Assembly: GCA_943737045.1 (NCBI GenBank)
Contig: CALSFV010000050.1
Location: forward strand, 372,001 to 436,000
Source: Parapristionchus giblindavisi
Taxonomy: Eukaryota > Nematoda > Chromadorea > Rhabditida > Diplogasteridae
Reading direction: 5' to 3'
DNA length: 64,000 bases
The notes under the pieces were generated by a model. It had not been told where the DNA came from, did no database searches, and saw nothing but the letters and a program-made list of their open reading frames with translations. Positions within the stretch are counted from its first letter, which is position 1. Each line of letters starts with the position of its first letter. The translations under genes and the position numbers were made by a program. This document shows positions 20,417-32,285 of this stretch, in pieces.

Positions 20417-21391
20417 TCAACCCATCCTACTCAGACAATACTCATAAATATCCACTCAGATTATATCATTATTACCGCTTCATCATTTTTTTCTTAATAG
20501 CTGAATAAACATATCTATCGCACTTCGTAGTCAGTCTTTCACATTCCAAACTGTTGAACGCGCGGGCTTGAACACCACACAGTGTGTTCGAGAGCGGTCG
20601 TGGTGTGGCAGAGAAAAAAAGGAAAAGCGAAAGATATAGAGAACGCAAAAGTGAGAGCGCGCAGACGGTTAGAGCACACCATGGCGTGTCATACCGTAAT
20701 GTTTTGGCATTTTGCCAAGTATTCAGTGATCGCTTTTACCGTGTCGGAGAAACGCCGTGGGCACATCGGTACACTCTCACTCTCACAAGAACCATCAATC
20801 ATTCATCACTACAGCTGACTTGACGTGACAGAAGGCAGTTATCCACTCCACAATCAATATTGTGCATGTCTACAGTACTCCTGTGTACTCGTTACAGTAC
20901 CTAACAACTATCTTCTCGGATACAGTACTCCGATGGCAAAAGTACACCTTCAGTAGCCACCATCTTTTCCAGATAAAAAAGTGTATTTATTAACAACCGG
21001 AAACAACCAAAAAGTTACAAGAGCTACATAATTTCTAAAAGGGACTGGGAACTACTGAAACTAAACTTTTTAAAAGACGACGAGCTATGTAGTTTAGAAC
21101 GTAATGGGAATTGACGTACGATATTATTATGATATAATTATGATAGATCGTTTACTAATGAGAAGTGTTTCTAGGACCTTATGGAATCTCTTCAAAAGAG
21201 AGGGCTGGAATGTGAAGTAAGTGATGAAAATTCTTGAAAAATACGGATAAAAAGTTGTGTATGCGTGTAATAATGATGAAGAAACATTAACAGTAATCTA
21301 AAAAGATAAAATTAAAAAATGAAATCAATCAATAAATCGATAGTGACTACAGTAATCCAGAAGGGTTGTTCCGTTCGAGACACAGGGCACC
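20417..21391. promoter_or_regulatory. Convergent intergenic region with a promoter-like segment
   Basis: Between the ends of the second DXO-like gene and the minus-strand gene D. At 20588-20690 is a copy of the segment also found upstream of both DXO-like genes (GGTGTGGCAGAGAAAAA, GTGAGAGCGCGCAGACGGTTAGAG). It points to a promoter or a promoter-derived repeat, but no gene follows downstream on the plus strand. The rest shows no exon. Confidence 0.35.
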
Positions 21392-23697
21392 CTACCATTC
21401 CTCTTCCTCCAGTTGCACTGGCGCTCTGCCATGTTGTTGTTGTTGTTGTTGTCCAAACGATCCAGACTTGCCATCGTTACGACCTACAAGAATCAACTAA
21501 TAAATCAATAAAGCAATCAATAAGTCGGTCGAATAGCTAGGTCATCGGTTTTCAAAATGCGGTCAGGTTTTTCGATTTTTGGCAAATATGGCTCAAAATG
21601 CGGTCAGAATTTTTTGATTTTTGTGGAATTCTGGCTCAAAATTCGGCCATGTTTTTTCGATTTTTCAGAAATTTTGACTCAAAAATGCGGTCAGGCTTGG
21701 TACTTTGTAACATACTTTTCGACTTATGAATCAGCATCTCAGGATCTTGATTGTGTCCACCTCCTCCGCCATCTCTGCGAGGTCCACGAGCGTTACCCTG
21801 ACGACCTCCTGAGACAAAAATCAATAAATACAGACACATCAATAAATATATCTCATCCGCGGAGCCAGAAACAGACATGAGCGTGTCCTCATTTACAGAT
21901 GGTATACTGAATTCGACAGTCGAAATCGAATTTCGAATGTAAAAACGGGGGAAAAGTAGATGAAACAAAAAAAACACTACCTTCATTTGAAGGCCTAAAG
22001 TGCTGTCTGCTTCCGCCAGCTTGATGACCTGAACAACAGGCGTTAGAGGAAAATCGATACATTGACATCAATCAATCAATCGATACCTCTTCCATTATGT
22101 CCTCCTCCCTGTGCACTACCGGCACTGCCAAGGCCTTGTGCGCCAAAGCCCGTACCTTGAACGAAAATCACTCAATGATGAGTCAGATACAGTACTCAAT
22201 CAATCAATACCATCAGTCAAACGTTGTCCGGGATGCTGATGTGGACGCTGGTGCTGATTGCTATTGCTGTTCTGATAGTGCTGCATGCCTCCAGCAGGAC
22301 CGAAGCCAGCAGCGCCGACACTTACTCCGCCAAAGCCAACAAAGCCTGAAAGCAAAAGAGATATTCGAGTACTTTACAATGGCATACTGGAACACAGATT
22401 CAACTGCTAATAATAATAACAACAATTAATAATTCATAATAATAATAAATAATAATAATAATAACACTAATAGTGCCTATCAAAGTTCAAAAGATCAAAG
22501 ACCAACCGGTGGCATTAGAGAACGAACCGCCAACAGTAGCAGTAGCAGTTATATTCGCAATATCTGCCCAATCCTCCATCTGGTGCATCATCGACTTCTG
22601 CTGTTGCAGCGATTGCTGCTGGTGCTGCATCGCTGGTGCGCCACGGGGCTGCTGAAACCAACATAGCATTTACTGTACCAACTCACCGTAATCAAACGTG
22701 AATATTCTCGATTATCGATCGATAGATCAATAAAATCCTACCACAGGTTGAGAACCGAAGAATTGCTGTTGTTGCTGCTGCATGTTGTTATTAGTGTGCT
22801 GCTGGAAATATAGATAATATTATTCCATATGACTATGGTGGACCATATGATGACTCTCTCATATGTACCTTGCAAATATATAACATATAAATATAAATGA
22901 GATAAAATAAAATAATAATAATAATAATATAATACATTTATTGTGACTAATCATTTCAATAAATAATTAAATCTAAAATCCAATCAACTCAAGGACAACT
23001 ATACCCAAAGTATTATACATCAAAACGCCAACCTGAGGCATTGCGGAGGACCATTGCTCTACGGGAGCTCCCTGAGCAGAAGACCAAGCAGCTGACGGAG
23101 CTACCTGCGTAGTTGAAGGAAACGGAGCTCCCGGAGCTCCCTGGGCTGAAGACCACGGAGCTGACGGAGCTACCTGTGTTGAAAGCCACGAAGCTCCCGG
23201 AGTAGCTGATTGCCATGGAGCTGACGGAGCTCCCTGAGATGAAGACCATGGAGCCGATTGAGCTCCCGGAGCTGCGCCATTCGACCAGATTGCAGCACGC
23301 ATCTCGTTCTCGTACATCTTCTGAAGGACATTTTTAAAGGATGACAGGTAAAATAAACGACTCTAAATCACGTAGTAAAGTCAAGATCGAGAGCTCAGAC
23401 ATTAACACTGTCACGGAATAGTACGAACCGATTATCGATTACCGTACTATTACAGGTACTGTAAGCAGCATACTGTAAGATACTATTATACACTATTACC
23501 GTACTCAAGTGTTCACTAATCACACCACAACAGGATACTGTACATCCTGGGATACGGTAAGACCACTACAGTACCTCATTGGGGGAAGAGACGGCGGAGT
23601 AGGTAGTCTCCGACGACTGCGACATCATACGCGAGCTGCTCACTTCGGAATTGATAGTGGGCGATCCGGGAGGGAATATACCGCTGCCGCACTGGAA

Positions 23698-23789
<92 letters not shown>

Positions 23790-26700
23790 TAATAATAATA
23801 TAATTACCGAAAACTCGCTAAAGGCTCCAATGACGCTCGAGGACGAACGACGTGCGGCCGCATGCTCATCTACAAAATCAATCAATAAACCTGAGATAAT
23901 GTACTTTCACCCATACTAACAATCGATAATCAATCGTTTATACCGTATACCTACAGATCGTTTGGAAAAATCGATAATCTACCCCGTATACTGTATACCT
24001 ATCTCCTGAATAGTCGTCGTCTCGGGACTCATCGATGCAGACGAGGGCCACTCCATCTGCACGGGGCTTGAACGCATCTGAAAAACATGATACAGTACAC
24101 CCTACCGTACCTACAACACACTTGAATAACATTACAGCATCCGTACCTACCGTAACCTCGATGCCACGTTACCGTAAGCCGTAATCACCTTTAACCCGAA
24201 TCTCTACCTCATTCTCCTCTCGTTCCTGGATGATTCCCTCTTGCTCATACGTTTTCTTCGGTGTTTCCGTCGCCTTCGATTGCTCCTTAATGCATCTTAT
24301 TTAAATTAACCTCTCTTACAAAAAAAACGCAATTCGGTCAAATTTACTGAAAAAAAAAATCAAATTTACTTTTTTTTGGAATTTTTTTGTCGATACTTGG
24401 AAGACCTTTGTCAGAGTTTACGACCACGGCGGATCGATTGGAACTGTTCTCGGGAGAGAGATGGGATATTTCATGAACGATGCGACGTATATTCCGCGCT
24501 AGATCGTCCAACCACTATGTTTTTGATGAAATATAATAAATATATTAAAATATAATTAAAATATCAAAATATACTAAATATACTCCTGATCTTGCATGGA
24601 ATCAATCACCCGGAGGATTCATGTTCCACACCCACTATAACCACCATGCAATGCTACGAAATTTGATTAAAAATCCTCCTAATATATTGGACAATAAATT
24701 GATCGTTTTCTTCAAGCTTTCACTGTTTTTAGGGTAGCCACAAACGTTTGTTTCGTTTCAACTTCTGAGTACTCACGCGCCTACTAGAACGGCCAAGGTT
24801 GTGCATATCGCACATCACATAATAATAATAATAATAATAATATTAATAATAATAATAATTATTATTATTACTCATCCCACTCATACCCGTTGCATTCTTG
24901 CTTCATCCTCTGCTCTTCTCTGTCTCTCCTCTGCCGCATCCTCCTCCGTCGCCCTCTGGATGGCTCTCTCGACTGCTTCGAATCGTCTCAACTCCTCCTC
25001 CCGCTCTCGTCTCTCCGCCTCTTCACGATCCCGAGCGATCTACAATGATGATCAGTCAATCAATAAATAGAATCAATAATCTTTCAATCAATCGATATCT
25101 TGCTTCATTCATCCCAACATCATAACTTCGCTCACTCTCAACATATGCTCATTCGAATACACGTAGAGCACACGACCATGCCTGCCACACGGCGGTTCAA
25201 TGAAGAGAAATATCTACATTTAAGAGCCCGTTTGCGTAAGAGTCGGGCAGGCTCCGGTACAGCAAAAAAAAAGTTTTGAGATAATAACATTTTTGAGTAC
25301 CTCTCGATATGTTAGAATAATGGGCAAACCCTCATGGTATGCAAATTTTTTTGAGCTCGGTATGGAGCTCCAAAGATGGCCCTTTTTCAGTGTTTTTCGA
25401 CTATAGCTGGAGATCCGTTGAAGGAAACAGAAAAGTCACAAGAGCAACCCTTGCTCAATTTGCATGAGGATCATAATGATGGTTAGGGTAATATAAAAAA
25501 GACGTGTTAGTCGAGAGATACAAATATTATTTTAGTTCAACCAAAAATGTAAGAGCGGAGACGAATAGGGCGTGTGGATGCGGTCATGATAGACTTGCAA
25601 AAAAATTGATGTGAGAAAAAACCTCCCGCAAAGCAAGTTATGATTTATTTTTTGTGGGGGTCGATTTAAAAATTCGCGAGGTCTCCACACAACAAATCCC
25701 AATGGGTTCGTTAACTCATCTATCAAACATCTCATCAGCGGCGTGTATACTGTAGTGGATAAGGTGTCCGCATTCGCTGTTGGCTGTCATGGCTTCGATC
25801 CCCCTTGCGGCACTTTTCTTTTGCTGATTTTGTTGCCGTAGAAAGATTGGCATGTTTTACTGTGATTAGGAAATCGGTAAATAGAACACACTTTATTTTA
25901 TCCGCAAGTGTGAAAAAAAATGAATGCAGACACCTTATCCACTACACTATACACGCCGCTGATGAGATGTTTGATAGATGAGTTAACGAACCCATTGGGA
26001 TTTGTTGTGTGGAGACCTCGCGAATTTTTAAATCGACCCCCACAAAAAATAAATCATAACTTGCTTTGCGGGAGGTTTTTTCTCACATCAATTTTTTTGC
26101 AAGTCTATCATGACCGCATCCACACGCCCTATTCGTCTCCGCTCTTACATTTTTGTTTGAATTAAAATAATATTTGTATCTCTCGACTAACACGTCTTTT
26201 TTTATATTACCCTAATCATCATTATGATCCTCATACAAATTGAGCAGGGGTTGCTCTTGTGACTTTTCTGTTTCCTTCAACGGATCTCCGGCTATAATCG
26301 AAAAACTCTGAAAAAGGGCCATCTTTAGAGCTCCATACCGAGCTCAAAAAAAATTTGCATACCACCAGGGTTTGCCTACTATTCTAACATATTTCTAACA
26401 TATATACCCAAAAACGTTATTATCTCAAAACTTATTTTTTTTGCTGTACGGGATCCTGTTGCTGATTGTCCGACTCTTACGCAAACGGGCTCTTAACTTT
26501 GGCTTAAAGGCTCTTGCATTACGAAAAATCGGCAAAGTTGATTTGCACTGGGCGGGATTCGAACCTACGAGGTTCGGATCGCTAAACAAAAGCTCTATCC
26601 ATTAAGCCATCTCGGCATGTCTCGCGAATCGTAAAACTCGATGATAGGTCTAGTCAGAAGCGAGCGCCCAATTATACCGTAATCAACTTTCGCGCTGGGA

Positions 26701-28577
26701 GAACCTAGATGTTTTACTGCTCATCATCACTCACAAGGGAAGTATAGTGCGCCGGTCCCGGACTTCGGAATGGGACATATACCATTCGATAGGTCTCCAA
26801 AATAGAAGACTCCCATATTAAGGATTTTGGCAACGTACCCCTGGGGGCCGAGTAATTTGCATATTTCTGACTGTCTTTTTTTCGCCCTACAATGAGATCC
26901 AGTCTCTGTGAGATCTAGAGCAAGCGGTGGTGGCCGGATGGATAAGAGGATTGTCTCTATATCTTTTGCTCGTGAGTTCGATTCCCACACAAGTTCATCT
27001 TCTTTTGCTATTTTTCTATGTATGAAAATCTTACAAAAATCATTTAAAAATCAATCAACACTACATATTTTACATTACTATATGAAAATGACTATCAAAA
27101 TTACAATTTATAATGTAATGGTGATTATAATGATTGTGACTATAATGGTAATTATATTGAATATATTGATATGATTTTAATTTATGATAGTTTAAAATGA
27201 AAATCGAATTAATTATTTCCAATTGTTGTTTTTTGTAACATTTTCCCCATACGTGGAGTGGACTGGCGGTCGTTAAAGATAGAGACCTGCTAATATTTTC
27301 GTAAATACATTATGAAAACGATTAATTCTTGATAATAGCGCTCCTAACGCTCGGTATGCAGTAATTAGGGGTTACGATAATCTTTCATGAACAAACGGTA
27401 AAAATCAATTATCTCAAATCGATGAGTCCTCGGTATAGATTCATAGTATATAACACGTATCCTTGTGAGGATTTATGCAGCGAAGGATTCGGGTACATTT
27501 TTTATGAAATATTTGAAGGAGTATGTTTGAAGGTCAGATGTGCCTTGAATAACGGATTGTAAATTTACTTTTACTTTTCCAGAGCGTTAGGAGCGCTATT
27601 ATCAAGAATGAATCGCTTTTATAATATATTTACGAACGTATTCGCAGGCCTACATGTTTAACGACCGCCTGTCCACTCCACGTAAGGGAAAATGTTACAA
27701 AAAACAACAATTGAAAATAATGAATTCGATTTTTATTTTAAACTATCATAAATTATAATCATAATCATTATTCTTTGTAAAAATTATAAATTGTATTTTT
27801 ATTATCATTATCATATGATAATGCAAAATATTGTTGATTGATTTTTAAATGATTTTTGTAAGATTTTCATACATAGAAAAATAGCAAAAGAAGTTGAACT
27901 TGTGTGGGAATCGAACTAACGAGCAAAAGATATAGAGACAATCCTCTTATCCATCCGGCCACCACCGCTTGCTCTAGATCTCACAGAGACTGGATCTCAT
28001 TGTAGGGCGAAAAAAAAAGACAGTCAGAAATATGCAAATTACTCGGCCCCCAGGGGTACGTTGCCAAAATCCTTAATATGGGAGTCTTATATTTTGGAGA
28101 CCTATCGAATGGTATATGTCCCATTCCGAAGTCCGGGACCGGCGCACTATACTTCCCTTGTCAGTTTGCGATACTTTCTTTCTCAGGCAAGAGCTTCTTA
28201 GTTACTATCATTGAGCCGCCGTGTGCCATTACTTGATCTTCGATATCTACCTTAAAATGCGACAAAAACGGCAAATCACCATCATGAAACACGGATTCAA
28301 CAGGGGCACTTCTCAATCTCGCACAATCTCACCTCCCCCATTTTCCCACATTATCGATTGATTTCACGTAACATAAATAATGAATCAATCGATATTCCTA
28401 GTTCAATCGATAAAGCCTACCTTATCCTTATTCAGCTCGAGTGTGGTGAAGAGCATCTTATCCAGGAAACCCTGCAGAGGATAATAAGCGTTATTTTGAC
28501 GACAAGATGCGAAACAGTCATAACGTTTTTGTAATCACACACATCCCTAGTAATTAATAATAATAATAATAATAATG

Positions 28578-28612
<35 letters not shown>

Positions 28613-31600
28613 TTTCATATGGTTTTAGAGAGAAAAAAGCATGACAAGGAAATACAGAAGGAATATTTTAGGGACGCATAAAATACAATTCATACATATT
28701 CATCCCTTTTAATGATACTGCAAATAGGTTTTATGCATATTTACATATTTCTTTTCTTAATCAAAAGTAAAAATATTGCCCATTGCATACCGTAGGTGAA
28801 GAAAGAGGCGCATCTACCGTAGTCTCCATTACGGTAACCGGATCCGGCTCGGTTACAGTAGTCTCCTCCATGACAACCGGCTGGTCATTCACCGTAGATA
28901 CAACTGGCGCCACCGTAACCTCCTCCTTGACCGCGGCAATCGATTGAACGTCTTCTACCGTACTCTCCACTCGAGCTACCGTAATCGGCAATTCGTGCGA
29001 GGAGTTTGGTTCTTCTGTTACAGTACGCTCTGGCTCTTCTCTCCAGGTACGACGAGGAGGCGAGAATCGATACGGTACACCACACTTGGTCGTCATCTCC
29101 AACATCTATCAATCGATATCTCATTAATATCGAACAATAATATCATTTGACAATCAATAGCAAGCCACAGATACCGTATACCTCTTCGGGCTGTTCCTGC
29201 TCCTCCAATTTTGGCTCACTGCCAGCAGAATGGACAGTGTCAGTCTACAAGAAAATCAATCAATAATCATCGTGACCAATCAATATCAGGGATCGCAGTA
29301 CCTTCTCTTCCTCCTGATTGATCGTGGTAATCTGAGCGACAACCGGCGAGCGGGCCTGGAAAAATATGGCTCAAAAGTCGAATAGCTAGGTTATCGGTTT
29401 TCAAAATCAGGTAATGTTTTTCAATTTTTGGCAAATTTGGCTCAAAATGCGGACAGGTTTTTCGATTTTTGTGAAATTTTGGCTCAAAATCCGGACAGGC
29501 TTGGTACTTTGCAACATACTTTTCGACCTATGATATGGCTCAATCAATCAATCAATCAATATCAGACGGTATACTGTAATACACTTCCATAAGGTCCCTG
29601 ATTCAGGGAGCTACCGTATACCTCAACGTTCGACGATTCCTCCTTGACCATAATCTCCGACAGCAGTTCCTCATCGGCCTCCAGTGCGGCTTGTGCAATC
29701 TGCAAATGTCCACAACCATCATCATACGGTATTCCCCATTAAAGACACACCCTAACCTAATTACTCCCCTCTCTGGCAACGTTCTCTCGCGGACAAAAAG
29801 AGCGAGAGAGCATTGCCAGAACGGAGAGTTCAAAATTAACTCGGATGTGTTATAAAAACATATATTGTTTATCCACAGAATGATGTGATCATTCGGCAAT
29901 GAGCGCTCGACTAATCATACCATTCGTGAAACTTAAACCAAATTCGCGAAGAAACCTCATTACTAGGCGGTACAGTACTTTGAGCGCACAAAAGCTACCG
30001 TAACCTGCCTATCAACTACCGTAAACCGTACATTCTCGTCCGTGGCATCAGGAGCGACGGGACGACGACGTCGAGGTTCACGACCATCTGAAGCCTGGCT
30101 TCGGGTGATCGGAGACGTGACGATCGGTGTGGAGCATGAAGATGTGGTAGAATACTGTGGATCTTGTCCATGCTGATCTACCTCAACAGATGGTGCAACC
30201 TGAAATAACATTAATACATACTTTAATTAATGATAATTAAAAACTACAAATGCACATTAATTTTAAAATCTAATAACCACATAAATATCGAAAAGCATTC
30301 TCAACATACAGGACGGCCTAGAATCGTTAACAGGGCGTGCATTAAAATTCTACTCTATAACCTATTCTACTACAATAAATTATGAATATGCTTATTATTA
30401 TTATCATTATTATTATTCAAACCTCAGCAACGTGGTGCTCCTGCTCGTGTGGCTCCTGCGCAACTTCAACAACTCTCCCGACTTCGTTCGCAGCCTCTGC
30501 CTCTTGCGCATTCATTACCTAAAGTGTAAATCGATAACTGCAATTTCCACTAAGTTACAGTATACCGGTTGTGCAGCAATGGCCGCAGGAGCTGCAGGCG
30601 CCATCTGGCGGGACTCGACAGCAGCCTGGAATCGAGCATTGTCTGCACACGCACTAACCAACATTAAGGGACGTTAACGCTGATCATCAAGTCCAAAAAA
30701 GAAAAGAAAAAAGAAGCGAGAGATTGTGCACAACGAGGAGAGTTTTCTCTGCTTTCGTTTTCTTTGTACTAGGTCGGATGAGAGCCGATTGTATGAGAAC
30801 TATTCGCATATGAGAGACAAACGCTAATGAATAGACAAAGTATGCAAATAGTTATCATCCAGTCGGTTCTTATTCATCGGTTCTCATCCGACCTAGTGTC
30901 CTTTTGTCTTCGTGACTCATAACAAACCTCGTGGACAAGCGTCGCAGGCTCTCTCGATACTTCTCTTCTTCGTTGCTTCTCTTTATGCTCAGAAGGTATA
31001 TTAATAAACTCAAAACTGATGGTATATTTTCCATCGGACGATACTAACTCCGGTACGGTATGTTCTTGGCCGATCGATACTGACTCAGGTACGGTATACT
31101 CTTCTTCCTTGCATACACCCGTTACGGTATACTGTTTGTGCATACGAGCACCAGGTACAGTATGATGTCCTTCATCATGCGTAGCAGGTACGGTGTGCAC
31201 TTCATCTGGCTCGGGTACGGTATGTTCTCCATTGATCGATACTTGTTCGGGTACGGTATGCACTTCATCGATCGATACTGGCTCGGGTACGGTATGTCCT
31301 TCGTCAGGACGAGCAGCAGGTACGGTATGTTCTCCATTGATCGATACTGGCTCAGGTACGGTATGTTCTTCATCGATCGATACGTGCTCATGTACAGTAT
31401 ACTCTTCTTCTTTACGATTAGCAACTACGGCAGTACGCTCTTCTTCCTTCTCGCAATTCACAGCTACAGTATCCTGTTCGGGTGCAGATACACCACTCGT
31501 TTCTTTCTGAGCTGGTTCTTCAGGCTCAGCCGTAACCACCTCAGGCACTTCCTTCTCCGCCTGATCAGCCGAGACGATGGACTGAAATCAATCGATAATC

Positions 31601-32223
31601 CCATATCAAACTACAGTATACCTCTCCAACCTGCTCTTCGCTCTGCGACTCCGCAGCGCTCTGTGTGCATCTTTCCTTCCCCGACTTTGTCTGCTCGAGT
31701 CGCTTCAGCACGTCCTGAATCGACATCAGGTTACAGCATAGGTGGGCACGCTGGGGGAAGGCTATGCGCATGGTTATGTGGAACTATTTTTTTGCAGATT
31801 TGACTGAATTATTTTTCAATTTTTACGAGACAAGGGTACGCGCAAGGCCACGATGGAAAGGCAAGGTTGTGCGCGAAAAAAATCGTTTCCACGAGCCCAC
31901 CTATGGGTTACCGTAACCTCATCAATCAATCGATACGAGACCCCGCAACTACCGTAGTACCTCTTCTCGCATCTTCTGCTCAAAAGTGCGCTTCTCCTGC
32001 GAGTCGATCGTCTCGTCCATGTCGAAGACGCTCTGAAAATAAAGATATTGATTGGTTTTGGGGGAAAATCAATCGATAACCAACTAATTGATAGTCCTCA
32101 CCTCCGCCGTGCTTCCACCGTGCTCGAACACCGTACTATCGTAGGAAATGGTGGTACTGGCCCGAGTGGCGGTACGATCCGAAGCCTCGGACACGCACAC
32201 CGACGACATCTCCTGAGAATTAA

Positions 32224-32285
<62 letters not shown>

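Noticed and set aside
23509..23919. Plus-strand frame with about 40 asparagines
   Set aside because: It is the (AAT)n microsatellite antisense to gene D, with no splice or domain support.
25532..26165. Two identical 67-81 residue frames on opposite strands
   Set aside because: They are the two arms of foldback F4, mirrored copies without similarity to a known protein.
30770..30927. Extension of gene D exon to residues ...DTRSDENR
   Set aside because: The extension lies in MITE family M; a donor (GAG|GTTTGT) at 30928 ends the exon before it.
31138..31803. Plus-strand 221-residue frame
   Set aside because: It is antisense to the repeat-coding exon of gene D and mirrors its tandem repeats.
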